This document shows positions 38,013 through 48,378 of a stretch of 64,000 bases of DNA, one piece after another (the first letter of the stretch is position 1; every line of letters begins with the position of its first letter). A model generated the notes under the pieces. The model made no database searches. It had not been told where the DNA came from and worked only from the letters and a program-made list of their open reading frames with translations. Source of the DNA: Winogradskyella sp. UBA3174 (GTDB lineage Bacteria > Bacteroidota > Bacteroidia > Flavobacteriales > Flavobacteriaceae); assembly GCF_002364335.1 (NCBI RefSeq), contig NZ_DEXW01000061.1, positions 1-64,000 on the forward strand, written 5' to 3'. The position numbers were made by a program, and so were the translations under genes.

Positions 38013-39095
38013 TTACCCTTTGTAGAAGGGCAGTTTTATAACAGTTGCAGGAATAGCTTTTTTACGAACTTGTATATTTATTTTACTATCTACTTTAGAA
38101 AAGACTTTTGGTACGTAACCTAAGCCAATACCAATACCTAAACTAGGACTCATTGTACCAGATGTTACATTACCAATTGTTTTACCGCTGCTATCAACAA
38201 TATCGTAACCTTGGCGAGGCACTCCGCGTTCGTCTAATTTAAATGCGACTAATTTACGTTCTGGCGTGCGTTCTTTTTCGGCTTGTAAAGCTTTACTATT
38301 TGTAAAGTCTTTATTGAATTTACATACCCAACTTAAACCGGCTTCTATAGGTGAAGTCGTATCATCAATATCGTTACCATATAAACAATAACCCATTTCT
38401 AAACGAAGCGTATCTCTTGCTGCTAAGCCAATAGGCTTAATACCATAATCAGCTCCTGCTTTAAATACGTTATCCCAAACTTGTTTTACTTCAGAATTTT
38501 TACAGTAAATCTCAAAGCCGCCACTACCAGTATAGCCTGTAGCAGAAATAATAACATTCTCAATACCTGCAAAATCACCAACTACAAAATTGTAAAATTT
38601 AATAGCAGATAAATCATGGCTAGATAAAGATTGCATTGCTTCAACAGCTTTTGGCCCTTGTATGGCAAGTAATGAATAGTCTTTACTTAAATCGCGCATT
38701 GTTGCTCCAACATCATTTTTAGATGAAATCCAATTCCAATCTTTTTCAATATTACTAGCATTAACGACGAGTAGATAAGTTTCTTCTTCAATTTTATAAA
38801 TAAGTAGATCATCTACAACACCGCCATCATCGTTTGGTAAACAACTGTATTGTGCTTTTCCAATTTCTAATTTAGAGGCATCGTTACTTGATGCTTTTTG
38901 GATTAAAGCTAAAGCATTTGGGCCTTCAATTAAAAACTCTCCCATATGTGATACATCAAAAACACCAACAGCTTTTCTTACAGTTTCGTGTTCTGCGTTA
39001 ACTCCTTCATATTGTACAGGCATATTATAACCAGCAAAAGGAACCATTTTTGCTCCAAGAGCTATGTGAGTAGAGGATAGTGCAGTGTCTTTCAT
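38013..39095 (-). CDS. gcvT: Glycine cleavage system T protein (aminomethyltransferase)
   Basis: This is a 360-residue protein of GcvT length. The N-terminus is [42 protein letters not shown]. The folate-site [11 protein letters not shown] and [13 protein letters not shown] are present, with the C-terminal [13 protein letters not shown] block. It transfers the methylene group from the aminomethyl-lipoyl H protein to tetrahydrofolate. gcvH and gcvP are not in the window. It leads a run of five minus-strand genes that have no obvious common pathway. A TAATTTTG box lies at 39125-39132. Confidence 0.95.
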   Translation of the reverse strand: MKDTALSSTHIALGAKMVPFAGYNMPVQYEGVNAEHETVRKAVGVFDVSHMGEFLIEGPNALALIQKASSNDASKLEIGKAQYSCLPNDDGGVVDDLLIYKIEEETYLLVVNASNIEKDWNWISSKNDVGATMRDLSKDYSLLAIQGPKAVEAMQSLSSHDLSAIKFYNFVVGDFAGIENVIISATGYTGSGGFEIYCKNSEVKQVWDNVFKAGADYGIKPIGLAARDTLRLEMGYCLYGNDIDDTTSPIEAGLSWVCKFNKDFTNSKALQAEKERTPERKLVAFKLDERGVPRQGYDIVDSSGKTIGNVTSGTMSPSLGIGIGLGYVPKVFSKVDSKINIQVRKKAIPATVIKLPFYKG

Positions 39096-39124
39096 TTTAT
39101 GTTAGTTTACAATTTTTGAATGTG

Positions 39125-39132
39125 CAAAATTA
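39125..39132 (-). promoter_or_regulatory. Predicted -7 box (TAATTTTG) of gcvT
   Basis: On the minus strand TAATTTTGCAC fits TAnnTTTG and sits about 30 bases before the gcvT ATG. No clear -33 TTTG at normal spacing. Confidence 0.45.
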
Positions 39133-39170
39133 CACAAATTTTATGGCTTGTTATTTAAAAAATAATCTCA

Positions 39171-39200
39171 AAAAAACCACCTCAATTGAGATGGTTTTTA
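39171..39200. terminator. Terminator after the outer-membrane-protein gene region
   Basis: AAAACCA-CTC pairs with GAG-TGGTTTT across the palindrome CTCAATTGAG, with one mismatch and A/T runs on both sides. It is 18 bases after the stop of the minus-strand barrel gene. Confidence 0.75.
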
Positions 39201-39217
39201 TTATTATTTCTATTTAA

Positions 39218-39703
39218 TTAGAATTGATACCTTATGCTTAGAGCAATATCAAAATCTAAATCATCATTAAAATCTCCAAAACCAAATTCTGGTCTAAAAT
39301 CTAATGACAATAATAAAGGAATATCAAAACTATATTCAATTCCAACATTACCTGCCGCAAATACAAAAGTTTCACTGTCATCAAAACCATTCGGGACGTC
39401 ATCAATACTGTAAGAACCTAATCCGCCACCAACACCAGCATACCAGTTAAAATCACCTTCTAATTGCCATATCCATTGGTATAAGCCTGCTAATTTAAAA
39501 CCATTAAAATCATCACCAGTTCTCCAGCCCAAATCAAGCTCTAATCTATTGTTACCGCCTAAAGCACGTTGATATGTTATTTCTGTACCAAAGCCGTCAC
39601 CAGCTCCTAATCTCAGACCAATAGCGTTATCTGCGATTTCTTGTGCGTTTACAAATGCCAAGCATGTGAAAATCGCGAATGTTGTTAAAATTAATTTCTT
39701 CAT
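39218..39703 (-). CDS. Small outer-membrane beta-barrel protein
   Basis: This is a 161-residue protein with a signal peptide (about 1-20, ending FVNAQ). It has alternating hydrophobic/polar strands rich in Gly, Asp, Phe and Trp (GLRLGAGDGFGTEITYQ, LAGLYQWIWQLEG) and a terminal IRYQF ending in Phe, the usual barrel C-terminus. Eight strands fit the length. It should be an outer-membrane protein of the small-porin or OmpW-like class. Function is unknown. A TATTTTTG -7-like box lies at 39739-39746 upstream. Confidence 0.85.
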   Translation of the reverse strand: MKKLILTTFAIFTCLAFVNAQEIADNAIGLRLGAGDGFGTEITYQRALGGNNRLELDLGWRTGDDFNGFKLAGLYQWIWQLEGDFNWYAGVGGGLGSYSIDDVPNGFDDSETFVFAAGNVGIEYSFDIPLLLSLDFRPEFGFGDFNDDLDFDIALSIRYQF

Positions 39704-39796
39704 TATATTACGTTTTTTATTGATTGAACTTATCTTTACAAAAATAACGCCAAAACTATTTTTATATTAGAATTCTTAACATTATTATACAAATTA

Positions 39797-42724
39797 ATGA
39801 AACATAAAAAAGCTTTAGAATATCTAAAAAAACAATTTGAAGGAGAGCTTTATTATGATGATTTAATGCGGAAATTATACGCTACAGATGCCTCTGCATA
39901 TAGAAAATTACCATTAGCTGTTGCGTTACCAAAACATAAAGCAGACCTAAAACTACTTATTGCATTTGCAAAAGATGAAAAGACGTCTTTAATACCAAGA
40001 ACGGCAGGAACTTCTTTGGCAGGTCAATGTGTCGGTGATGGCATTGTGGTAGATGTTTCAAAATATTTCACACGTATTTTAGATATTAACGAAACTAATA
40101 AAACAGTAACTGTTCAACCTGGTGTTGTTAGAGATGAGCTTAACAATTACCTAAAACCTTTTGGCTTATTTTTTGGGCCAAATACATCTACATCTAATCG
40201 TTGTATGTTAGGTGGTATGGTTGGGAACAACTCTTCTGGTTCAACCTCAATTCAATATGGTGTCACACGCGACAAGGTTTTAAGTTTAAAAACAATATTA
40301 AGCGATAGAAGTGAGGCTGAATTTTCTAATATTAAAGTCGAAGAATTTCAAGAAAAATTAAAATTAGAAAATCTTGAAGGCCATATTTATAAAACGATTT
40401 ACAATCAGTTGAAATCTGAAACGATTCAGAAGCAGATTCAAGATAATTTTCCAAAGCCAGAAATACATAGAAGAAATACAGGTTACGCTATTGATGCATT
40501 GATTAAATCTGAAGTTTTTTCAGATTCAAATTCAAGTTTTAATATGTGTCAACTCTTGTCTGGTAGTGAAGGGACTTTAGCATTTACAACAGAAATTACT
40601 TTAAAATTAGATGATTTGCCACCTATAGAAAGTGCCATGATTGCATTTCATTTTGAAAGTGTTTCGCAATGCATGAAAGCGGTAAAACCAGCAATGCAGT
40701 ATAATTTGCATACTTGCGAGATGATAGATGATACTATTTTAAATCTCACAAAACAGAATAAAACTCAAGAAAAAAACAGACAATTTATTGATGGTAATCC
40801 TGTGGCTATTTTAATGTGCGAATTAAAAGCAGATACTTCTGAAGCACTTCAAATAGGTATTGGTAATTTGTTAGAAAGCGTTAACAAACTCAATTTGAGT
40901 TATGCAGCACCCATATTAAAAGGAAAAGACATTGATAAAGCTTTAGAATTAAGAAAAGCTGGGTTAGGTTTATTGGGTAATATTATTGGAGATAAAAAAG
41001 CAGTGGCATGTATCGAAGATACAGCTGTGGCATTAGATGATTTAGAAGATTATATTACTGAATTTACGGCTTTAATGACGTCATACCAACAAAAGGTAGT
41101 GTATTACGCTCATGCTGGTGCTGGTGAGTTGCATTTACGACCAATTTTAGATTTAAAGCAATCTGAAGACGTTAAACTGTTTAGAGAAATTACAACTGAA
41201 GTTGCTAAATTAGTTAAGAAATATAAGGGTTCTATGTCAGGAGAGCATGGAGATGGAATTGTGAGAGGCGAGTTTATTCCTGTTATGATTGGTGAAGAGA
41301 ATTATAAAATTTTAAAACAAATTAAATCTGCTTTTGATCCAAGTAATATTTTTAATCCAGGGAAAATCGTAGACGCTTATCCTATGGATAAAAGTTTACG
41401 TTATGAGGCAGATAGAGTAGAACCAAAAATTGAAACCCTATTAGATTTTTCTAGCTCTCAAGGTATTTTACGAGAAGCAGAAAAATGTAATGGATCTGGT
41501 GATTGTAGAAAATTACCAGAATTTGGTGGTACTATGTGCCCAAGTTACAGAGCAACACGTAATGAAAAGGATACAACACGAGCTAGAGCAAATGCTTTAC
41601 GCGACTATTTAACCAATTCAGAAAAAGCTAATAAGTTTAATCACACCGAACTTAAAGAGGTTTTCGATTTATGTTTAAGCTGCAAAGCTTGTGCAAGCGA
41701 ATGCCCAAGTAGTGTCGATGTGGCGAGTTTAAAAGCAGAATTTCAATACCAATACCAAAAAGCCAATGGTTTTAAATTTAAAGATAAATTCTTTGCGAAT
41801 TCAACACGTTATAATAAGTTAGCTTCTCGAATTCCGAGTTTATCTAATGTATTGTTTAATTCTAAATCTATTTCAGGTTTTATTAAAATTTTCTTGGGCA
41901 TTCATCCTAATAGAAGTCTTCCAGAAATCACAAAATCATTTACAAAAATACAGACCCAAATTGAAAGTTCTGAGCGTACTTTGGTTTTAGATAATCCATT
42001 AAAAACAGTAGTTCTTTACGTAGATGAATTCACTAATTACCTCGAATCACCTATTGCTAATGATGCTAAATTATTACTTGAATCATTGGATTACAAAGTA
42101 TTGTTAGTTAGTCATTTAGAAAGTGGAAGATCGTTTTTATCTAAAGGGTTTTTAGAAGAAGCTAAAGTATTAGCTAATAAAAATATAGCGTACTTTAAAG
42201 ACGCTTTGAATGATGATTTTTATTTATTAGGAATTGAGCCTTCTGCTATATTAACTTTTAAAGATGAATACATAAAATTAGCTGACGATAAAGAGGTCGC
42301 CAAATCCATAGCAAAACGGACATTTTTAATTGAAGAATTTATTCAACAAGAAATTGAATTAGGTAACATAACATCTAGTAAATTTACAAAAGAAGAGAAG
42401 TCTTTAAAGTTTCATGGACATTGTCACCAAAAGGCATTAGCGAATCAGAAATCGAGTTTCGATATGTTAAATCTTCCTGAGAATTATAAGGTTACTATAA
42501 TTCCTAGTGGTTGTTGTGGTATGGCAGGTAGTTTTGGTTACGAAAAGAACCATTATAATATTAGTATGCAGATTGGAGAGCAAACCTTGTTTCCAGCTAT
42601 ACGAAATGCTTCAGAGGATACTATTATTGCAGCTAATGGGACGAGTTGTAGACATCAGATTAAAGATGGTACAGGTCGTTTAGCCAAGCATCCTATTACT
42701 ATTTTGAAGGAAGCTTTGGTCTGA
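39797..42724 (+). CDS. FAD-linked oxidase with C-terminal 4Fe-4S/CCG domains (D-lactate dehydrogenase type)
   Basis: This is a 975-residue fusion. Residues about 40-220 are an FAD-binding PCMH domain (RTAGTSLAGQCVGDG near 74-88; GGMVGNNSSGSTS near 137-149). Residues about 290-540 form the FAD oxidase C-domain (HAGAGELHLRPILD; SGEHGDGIVRG). Fe-S clusters follow at CNGSGDC...MCPSY and CLSCKACASECPSS (near 627-640). The end has two CCG-type blocks, including HGHCHQKAL and PSGCCGMAGSFGYEK. Relatives oxidise D-lactate, D-2-hydroxyglutarate or glycolate and pass electrons to the quinone pool. It stands alone on the plus strand. Substrate is not decided by sequence. Confidence 0.9.
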   Translation: MKHKKALEYLKKQFEGELYYDDLMRKLYATDASAYRKLPLAVALPKHKADLKLLIAFAKDEKTSLIPRTAGTSLAGQCVGDGIVVDVSKYFTRILDINETNKTVTVQPGVVRDELNNYLKPFGLFFGPNTSTSNRCMLGGMVGNNSSGSTSIQYGVTRDKVLSLKTILSDRSEAEFSNIKVEEFQEKLKLENLEGHIYKTIYNQLKSETIQKQIQDNFPKPEIHRRNTGYAIDALIKSEVFSDSNSSFNMCQLLSGSEGTLAFTTEITLKLDDLPPIESAMIAFHFESVSQCMKAVKPAMQYNLHTCEMIDDTILNLTKQNKTQEKNRQFIDGNPVAILMCELKADTSEALQIGIGNLLESVNKLNLSYAAPILKGKDIDKALELRKAGLGLLGNIIGDKKAVACIEDTAVALDDLEDYITEFTALMTSYQQKVVYYAHAGAGELHLRPILDLKQSEDVKLFREITTEVAKLVKKYKGSMSGEHGDGIVRGEFIPVMIGEENYKILKQIKSAFDPSNIFNPGKIVDAYPMDKSLRYEADRVEPKIETLLDFSSSQGILREAEKCNGSGDCRKLPEFGGTMCPSYRATRNEKDTTRARANALRDYLTNSEKANKFNHTELKEVFDLCLSCKACASECPSSVDVASLKAEFQYQYQKANGFKFKDKFFANSTRYNKLASRIPSLSNVLFNSKSISGFIKIFLGIHPNRSLPEITKSFTKIQTQIESSERTLVLDNPLKTVVLYVDEFTNYLESPIANDAKLLLESLDYKVLLVSHLESGRSFLSKGFLEEAKVLANKNIAYFKDALNDDFYLLGIEPSAILTFKDEYIKLADDKEVAKSIAKRTFLIEEFIQQEIELGNITSSKFTKEEKSLKFHGHCHQKALANQKSSFDMLNLPENYKVTIIPSGCCGMAGSFGYEKNHYNISMQIGEQTLFPAIRNASEDTIIAANGTSCRHQIKDGTGRLAKHPITILKEALV

Positions 42725-42785
42725 TTTTTTCTCGCAAAGGCACAAAGTTTATCTCTGCCTAAATTCACTATAATAATAAGAGTTT

Positions 42786-43640
42786 TTATTTAGATTTTTT
42801 TTTACGCTTAGGTTGCTCAAAAATTGTAATAGCAGCGATTAAATCTTGGGTATTCATTTCCTTTATATCTTCGTCAGCAAAAAAAGGAGAGAGTTTGTCT
42901 TTATTATAATTGTAGATTTTCCAACGCTTAAATTGATATTCTAATGCTGTGAAATTTTCAACCCAATCTCCAGAGTTCAAATAGGTTGTCTGTCCATATT
43001 TAGTCTCTTTAATCAGTATTTTTGGTTGGTGAATATGTCCACAAATCACATAATCATAACCGTTTTTAATAGCTAAATCAGTAGTGATTTTTTCAAAGTC
43101 ATTAACATAATTAATAGCACCTTTTACACTGTCCTTTATTTTTTTAGATAATGAATAACGCTCTTTCCCCAATTTATCTAAACACCAATTTGTACATCTG
43201 TTTAAAAGGATTAAGGTATCGTAACCATAGCTACCAAGTTTTGCTAACCATTTTGCATTTTGGATGGATATATCAAAAACATCACCGTGAAAAAACCAAG
43301 CTTTTTTTCCGTCTAAATCGAGAACTAATTTATTGACTATAGAAATATTACCTATTTCAGTATTTGTAAATTTACGAAGCATTTCATCATGGTTTCCAGT
43401 AATGTAGATGACTTTAGTGCCATTTGCAGCAAAATCCATGATTTTTTTAATGACCTTTAAATGAGATTTAGGGAAGTAACGCTTCTTAAATTGCCAAATA
43501 TCAATAATGTCACCATTAAGAATTAAGGTCTTAGGCTCAATACTGTTTAAATAGGTTAATAGTTGCTTTGCGTGGCAACCATAAGTCCCTAAATGAACAT
43601 CAGAAATGACGGCGATTTCAACTTTGCGTTTTAAATTCAA
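42786..43640 (-). CDS. Calcineurin-like phosphoesterase, LpxH-like
   Basis: This is a 284-residue metallophosphoesterase. All five metal-binding blocks are visible: ISDVHLG near 14, NGDIIDIW near 42-49, GNHDEML near 81-87, HGDVFD near 118 and GHIHQPK near 198-204. The order and spacing resemble UDP-2,3-diacylglucosamine diphosphatase (LpxH), which splits UDP-2,3-diacyl-GlcN to lipid X in lipid A synthesis. The sequence is longer than E. coli LpxH, so the substrate remains a family-level inference. It converges with the FAD/Fe-S oxidoreductase gene. Confidence 0.82.
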   Translation of the reverse strand: MNLKRKVEIAVISDVHLGTYGCHAKQLLTYLNSIEPKTLILNGDIIDIWQFKKRYFPKSHLKVIKKIMDFAANGTKVIYITGNHDEMLRKFTNTEIGNISIVNKLVLDLDGKKAWFFHGDVFDISIQNAKWLAKLGSYGYDTLILLNRCTNWCLDKLGKERYSLSKKIKDSVKGAINYVNDFEKITTDLAIKNGYDYVICGHIHQPKILIKETKYGQTTYLNSGDWVENFTALEYQFKRWKIYNYNKDKLSPFFADEDIKEMNTQDLIAAITIFEQPKRKKKSK

Positions 43641-43848
43641 TGCTATATATTAATTATATACAAAGAACTATATCAGTTGTTAATTAGGTGTAAAGTAAAA
43701 ATCAATAAAATATCAGTAAACTGTTATTAAAATGTTATTGAAAGTTAGTGTATCTAAAAGTGCTTAACGTAGTAATAACATGCTAAAAACAGTCGGTGTA
43801 TTTTTGTTTCTGTGATAATACATTTACTTTAGCATAAAATATATTTTA

Positions 43849-44919
43849 ATGGCGGGAAATTCCTTCGGAAAATTATTTAAACTCACCACTTTTGGTGAAT
43901 CTCATGGTGTTGCAATTGGCGGAATTATTGATGGTTGTCCTTCAGGGTTACAACTAGATTTTGATGCTATTCAAAATGAAATGGATCGTCGTAAGCCAGG
44001 TCAATCTAAAATTGTGACACAACGTAAAGAACCAGATACAGTAGAATTCTATTCAGGTATTTTTGAAGGGCTTACTACAGGTACACCAATCGGATTTGTG
44101 ATAAAAAATACCAATCAAAAATCTAAAGACTATTCACATATTAAGAATGTCTATCGTCCAAGTCATGCAGATTATACGTATGATAAAAAATATGGTGTAA
44201 GAGATTATAGAGGTGGAGGTAGAAGTTCTGCTCGCGAAACAGCGTCTCGTGTTGTAGCTGGTGCTATTGCAAAACAAATGCTAGCTTCAATCAGTATAAA
44301 CGCCTTTACATCTTCTGTTGGTGCTATTTTTTTAGATAAACCTTATCAAGATTTAGATTTTAGTAAAATTGAATCTAATATGATCCGTTGTCCTGATGAA
44401 GTTACTGCTAAGAAAATGATAGCGAAAGTTCAAGAGGTTAAAAAGCAAGGGGATACTATCGGAGGAACAATTACTTGTGTTTTGCAAAACGTTCCTGCCG
44501 GATTAGGAGAACCTGTTTTTGATAAATTACATGCAGAACTAGGTAAAGCTATGTTGTCTATAAATGCGGTAAAAGGCTTTGAATATGGAAGTGGTTTTTG
44601 TGGTGCAAAAATGAAAGGAAGTGAACATAATGATAAGTTCAATGCTGACGGAAGTACACAAACCAATTTATCTGGTGGAGTACAAGGCGGTATAAGTAAT
44701 GGTATGGATATTTACTTTAGAGTCGCTTTTAAACCTGTAGCAACAACACTTCAGAAACAGGAAACAATTAATAGCGCAGGTGAAACAGTAGAAATGCAAG
44801 GAAAAGGCAGACACGACCCTTGTGTTGTGCCAAGAGCAGTACCTATTGTTGAAGCTATGGCAGCATTAGTTTTAGCAGATTATTTACTCTTGCGTAGGCA
44901 AGAGACCCAAAATTGGTAA
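43849..44919 (+). CDS. aroC: Chorismate synthase
   Basis: The 356-residue protein carries the AroC signatures [23 protein letters not shown] at the start, [14 protein letters not shown] near 104-117 and [23 protein letters not shown] near 124-146. [10 protein letters not shown] is near 280-289 and [18 protein letters not shown] near the end. It makes chorismate from 5-enolpyruvylshikimate 3-phosphate with reduced FMN. No other shikimate-pathway gene is near. A TATTTTTG box occurs at 43799-43806 in the 208-base upstream gap, which I think holds its promoter. Confidence 0.96.
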   Translation: MAGNSFGKLFKLTTFGESHGVAIGGIIDGCPSGLQLDFDAIQNEMDRRKPGQSKIVTQRKEPDTVEFYSGIFEGLTTGTPIGFVIKNTNQKSKDYSHIKNVYRPSHADYTYDKKYGVRDYRGGGRSSARETASRVVAGAIAKQMLASISINAFTSSVGAIFLDKPYQDLDFSKIESNMIRCPDEVTAKKMIAKVQEVKKQGDTIGGTITCVLQNVPAGLGEPVFDKLHAELGKAMLSINAVKGFEYGSGFCGAKMKGSEHNDKFNADGSTQTNLSGGVQGGISNGMDIYFRVAFKPVATTLQKQETINSAGETVEMQGKGRHDPCVVPRAVPIVEAMAALVLADYLLLRRQETQNW

Positions 44920-44928
44920 ACAAATTCT

Positions 44929-45061
44929 TGCGAAAGCAGGAATCTAATAATATTTATTTACAAGAAGTTTGCTTCTTGTGAAAACTATAAAAAACTATTT
45001 GTTAAGTCATTGACTTAAGTAAAAGATTCTAATCATTAATTATGAGATTCCTGCTTTCGCA
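44929..45061. repeat. 133-base inverted-repeat element with 17-bp perfect ends
   Basis: TGCGAAAGCAGGAATCT at 44929-44945 is repeated inverted without mismatch at 45045-45061, and partial pairing continues inward for several bases. Inside are two further hairpins: 44960-44979 (CAAGAAG/CTTCTTG) and 45002-45018 (TTAAGTCA/TGACTTAA). The element fills the gap between aroC and the symporter gene and ends 12 bases before the symporter ATG. Its shape suggests a small non-autonomous repeat. Confidence 0.8.
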
Positions 45062-45073
45062 GGTATATAGCTT

Positions 45074-46399
45074 ATGAAAAAACTAGCATTACATTGGAAG
45101 ATTATTATAGGAATGGTTCTCGGAATCATTTTTGGTTTTATAATGAATTCAGTAGACGGTCAGCAATTTGTGACCGATTGGATTTCACCTTTTGGCACCA
45201 TATTTATTAACCTTCTTAAGCTTATTGCAGTACCACTAATCTTGGCGTCTTTAATTAAAGGCATATCAGATCTTAAAGATATTTCTAAGATTAAGAGTAT
45301 GGGATTAAGAACCATATCGATTTATATAGGCACCACTTTAATTGCCATAATAATTGGACTGTCAATTGTTAATTTGGTAAAGCCAGGTGCTGGAATGCCT
45401 CAAGAAACTATCGAAAAGATTAAACTGAAGTATGAGAACGATGCTGGTGTTACAGATAAATTAGCGAAAGCGAGCGCACAACAAGATACAGGACCATTAC
45501 AGGCTTTGGTAGATATCTTTCCAAGTAATATATTTCAGGCAATGGGAGATGCAAAAATGCTTCAGATTATATTTTTCGCACTTTTTGTAGGGATTTGTTT
45601 ATTGCTTATTCCAGAAAAGAAGGCCAAGCCAATGATAGATATTTTCGATGCGCTTAATGAAGTCGTCATGAAAATGGTAGATCTAATTATGCTTTTTGCA
45701 CCATATGCTGTTTTTGCACTTATGGCAAATGTTATTATTGCTTTTGATGACACCGAAATATTAGTCAAACTTTTACAATATGCTTTTTGCGTTGTAGGTG
45801 GATTAATTCTTATGATTGGATTTTACATGTTATTGATAAAATTCTATACTAAAAAATCACCATTATGGTTTTTAAAACAAATTAGTCCAGCGCAATTATT
45901 AGCATTTTCTACTAGTAGTAGTGCGGCAACGTTGCCTGTAACTATGGAACGTGTAGAAGAACATCTTGGCGTAGATAAAGAAGTTTCTGGATTTGTATTA
46001 CCAGTAGGAGCTACAGTAAATATGGATGGTACGAGTTTATACCAAGGTATTGCAGCTGTTTTTATTATGCAGGTAATTTGGCCAGAAGGTTTAACATTTA
46101 CCAACCAATTGGTCATTGTGTTAACTGCATTATTAGCCTCAATAGGAAGCGCAGCAGTGCCAAGTGCAGGAATGGTTATGCTCGTTATTGTATTAGAATC
46201 TATTGGTTTTCCACCAGAATTATTACCGATTGGATTGGCATTAATCTTTGCAGTAGACAGACCTTTAGATATGTGTAGAACTGTGGTTAACGTTACAGGA
46301 GACGCAACAGTTTCTATGATGGTAGCAAAATCACTAGGTAAGCTTCACGATAATCCTAAACCAAAAGAATGGGATGATAATTATGAGGCTGTAAAATAA
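45074..46399 (+). CDS. Dicarboxylate/amino acid:cation symporter (DAACS family)
   Basis: This is a 441-residue polytopic membrane protein. The DAACS signatures are clear: the serine-rich hairpin STSSSAATLPVT near 279-290, the helix-7 motif NMDGTSLYQG near 316-325, and the hairpin-2/helix-8 region SAAVPSAGMVML followed by DRPLDMCRTVVNVTGDA near 396-412. It should import glutamate, aspartate or C4-dicarboxylates with Na+ or H+ across the inner membrane. The inverted-repeat element directly upstream may carry or disturb its promoter. Confidence 0.93.
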   Translation: MKKLALHWKIIIGMVLGIIFGFIMNSVDGQQFVTDWISPFGTIFINLLKLIAVPLILASLIKGISDLKDISKIKSMGLRTISIYIGTTLIAIIIGLSIVNLVKPGAGMPQETIEKIKLKYENDAGVTDKLAKASAQQDTGPLQALVDIFPSNIFQAMGDAKMLQIIFFALFVGICLLLIPEKKAKPMIDIFDALNEVVMKMVDLIMLFAPYAVFALMANVIIAFDDTEILVKLLQYAFCVVGGLILMIGFYMLLIKFYTKKSPLWFLKQISPAQLLAFSTSSSAATLPVTMERVEEHLGVDKEVSGFVLPVGATVNMDGTSLYQGIAAVFIMQVIWPEGLTFTNQLVIVLTALLASIGSAAVPSAGMVMLVIVLESIGFPPELLPIGLALIFAVDRPLDMCRTVVNVTGDATVSMMVAKSLGKLHDNPKPKEWDDNYEAVK

Positions 46400-46465
46400 T
46401 TTTTCATCCTCATTAAAAGTCATTAACTTTAGTGAATACATTTAATCAACTAAAACTATATTAAA

Positions 46466-47503
46466 ATGAATGTTTGCTTTATAATGTACCCTTGGGAAGA
46501 CATAGACCCAGAAAATGATACAAGTTTAGCTTTGATAAAAGAATGTGCAAAACGAGGTCACGGTGTTGCTATGTGTACACCAGCTAATTTAACCATTAGA
46601 GATAGTGTTACTAATGCATTTTGTAATGTTATTAGTCGCATGGATAAAGTACCAACAACATTAAAATCATTTTATAATAAAGTCAAATTAAGAGAAGAAA
46701 TGTTACCATTGGCTGGTTTTGATGCTATTTTCTTTAGAGCAAACCCGCCTTTAGATCCGATAATGCTAAATTTCTTGGACTCAGTTAAAGATGATGTATT
46801 TATCATTAATTCGTTGCAAGGTATGCGCGAAGCTAATAATAAGCTTTACACAGCTGCTTTCGGTGATGCCCATAGTAATATTATACCGAATACGCATGTG
46901 TCTAAGAACAAAGCCTATTTGGTACAACAGATTAAAGAATCTAAAGCCGATAAGATGATTTTGAAACCATTGAATGGTTTTGGAGGATCTGGTGTAATTC
47001 TTATAGAAAAATCTGCGATGAATAATATAAATTCACTTTTAGACTTTTATATCAGCGCAGGAGATGGTGATTCTAATTATGTAATTCTTCAAGATTATAT
47101 TGAAGGAGCAGATCAAGGAGATGTTAGAATTCTACTTTTAAACGGAGAACCAGTAGGCGCAATGAAACGTATTCCTGGTACTGACGATCATCGATCTAAT
47201 GTATCAGCAGGAGGAAGTATTGCAAAACATTCGTTAACTAAAACGGAAAAGGCGTTGTGTAAGCAAATTGGACCTAAATTAGTTAAAGATGGTCTTTATT
47301 TTGTTGGTATTGATGTTATTGGAGGAAAGCTAGTTGAAGTAAACGTAATGTCTCCTGGTGGTATTACATACATTAATAAAGTGTATAAGAATAAAACTAA
47401 AGTAGAGGAGAAGGTTATTGACTTTTTAGAAAGTAAAGTTGTAGATCAACTTCAGGCTTTTGACAGACGCACAAGATTACGTAAAGCAGTAGATGATGCT
47501 TAA
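46466..47503 (+). CDS. Glutathione-synthetase-like ATP-grasp ligase
   Basis: This is a 345-residue protein. The N-terminal domain starts MNVCFIMYPWEDIDPENDTS. The ATP-grasp core has KPLNGFGGSGVILIE near 167-181, LQDYIEGADQGDVRILLLNGEPVGAMKR, and the Mg-site DVIGGKLVEVNVMSPGGITYIN near 287-308. The similarity is to GshB, which joins gamma-glutamylcysteine and glycine. No gamma-glutamylcysteine ligase is in the window, so the real amine and acid partners could differ. It heads a plus-strand run of six genes (46466-52558) whose members suggest handling of an amide- or peptide-linked product. Confidence 0.82.
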   Translation: MNVCFIMYPWEDIDPENDTSLALIKECAKRGHGVAMCTPANLTIRDSVTNAFCNVISRMDKVPTTLKSFYNKVKLREEMLPLAGFDAIFFRANPPLDPIMLNFLDSVKDDVFIINSLQGMREANNKLYTAAFGDAHSNIIPNTHVSKNKAYLVQQIKESKADKMILKPLNGFGGSGVILIEKSAMNNINSLLDFYISAGDGDSNYVILQDYIEGADQGDVRILLLNGEPVGAMKRIPGTDDHRSNVSAGGSIAKHSLTKTEKALCKQIGPKLVKDGLYFVGIDVIGGKLVEVNVMSPGGITYINKVYKNKTKVEEKVIDFLESKVVDQLQAFDRRTRLRKAVDDA

Positions 47504-47558
47504 AACAGTTTTAAGTCCTAGTTCAAAATTAGCTAGTATATCAATAAGAGTTTTATAA

Positions 47559-48374
47559 ATGAACCCAACGCATATTAATTCTTCGTTAGTTTCGGTTAAA
47601 TGGTTGAATGCAAACCTTAATACCACAAGCTTAATTGTACTAGACGCAACAATTAATAAAGCTATTAGTAATACGGCTGAACGTATTCCGAATGCACGTT
47701 TTTTCGATATTAAAAAGAAATTTAGTACTATAAGTGCTCCATTTCCTAGTACGTTACCAACAGCAGAACAATTTCAAGAAGAAGCAAGATTGTTAGGTAT
47801 TAATGAAGATTCCGCTGTTATAGTTTATGATGACAAAGGCATTTACTCAAGTGCCAGAGCTTGGTGGTTATTTAAAACATTTGGATTTAAAAATATTGCT
47901 GTTTTAGATGGAGGCATACCAGAATGGTTAAATAATAATTTTGAAGTCGAACATTATAAAGATGAAACATATCCAATAGGTAATTTTGAAGCTAAGTTAA
48001 ATCTAGAATTAATGACAGATTTTAATGGTATCAATACTTTTTCTAATAAGCCAGATTCTTTAATTATAGATGCACGTTCAGAAGTACGTTTTAAATGTTT
48101 AGTAGATGAACCAAAAGCTGGTTTGCGACGTGGTACAATACCTAATTCTGAAAACTTACCGTACACCGAATTATTAAATGGAAATAAATTGAAATCTAAA
48201 ACAGAACTTTCAGAAATCTTTAATAATTTAGTAGAAGATAAAACTGAGTTGGTGTTTAGTTGTGGCTCAGGTATTACGGCTTGTATTTTAGCCTTAGCAG
48301 CAACACTTTGTAATTATAATAATTTAACAGTCTATGATGGTTCGTGGACTGAATATGGAAGTTTAACAAAATAA
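47559..48374 (+). CDS. Two-domain rhodanese (sulfurtransferase)
   Basis: The 271-residue protein has tandem rhodanese domains: DATINKAISNTAERIPNARFFD and YSSARAWWLFKTFGFKNIAVLDGG in the first, and a catalytic loop FSCGSGITACILALA with Cys near residue 232 in the second. C-G-S-G-[IV]-T-A is the 3-mercaptopyruvate sulfurtransferase type loop. It would transfer sulfur from 3-mercaptopyruvate or thiosulfate to a thiol or cyanide acceptor. It is 55 bases after the ATP-grasp gene and 4 bases before the next gene, hence part of the operon. Confidence 0.9.
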   Translation: MNPTHINSSLVSVKWLNANLNTTSLIVLDATINKAISNTAERIPNARFFDIKKKFSTISAPFPSTLPTAEQFQEEARLLGINEDSAVIVYDDKGIYSSARAWWLFKTFGFKNIAVLDGGIPEWLNNNFEVEHYKDETYPIGNFEAKLNLELMTDFNGINTFSNKPDSLIIDARSEVRFKCLVDEPKAGLRRGTIPNSENLPYTELLNGNKLKSKTELSEIFNNLVEDKTELVFSCGSGITACILALAATLCNYNNLTVYDGSWTEYGSLTK

Positions 48375-48378
48375 AATA

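Noticed and set aside
46466..47503. Calling the ATP-grasp gene a proven glutathione synthetase (gshB)
   Set aside because: Sequence supports a GshB-like ligase, but no gamma-glutamylcysteine ligase is in the window and the neighbours suggest another product may be made.
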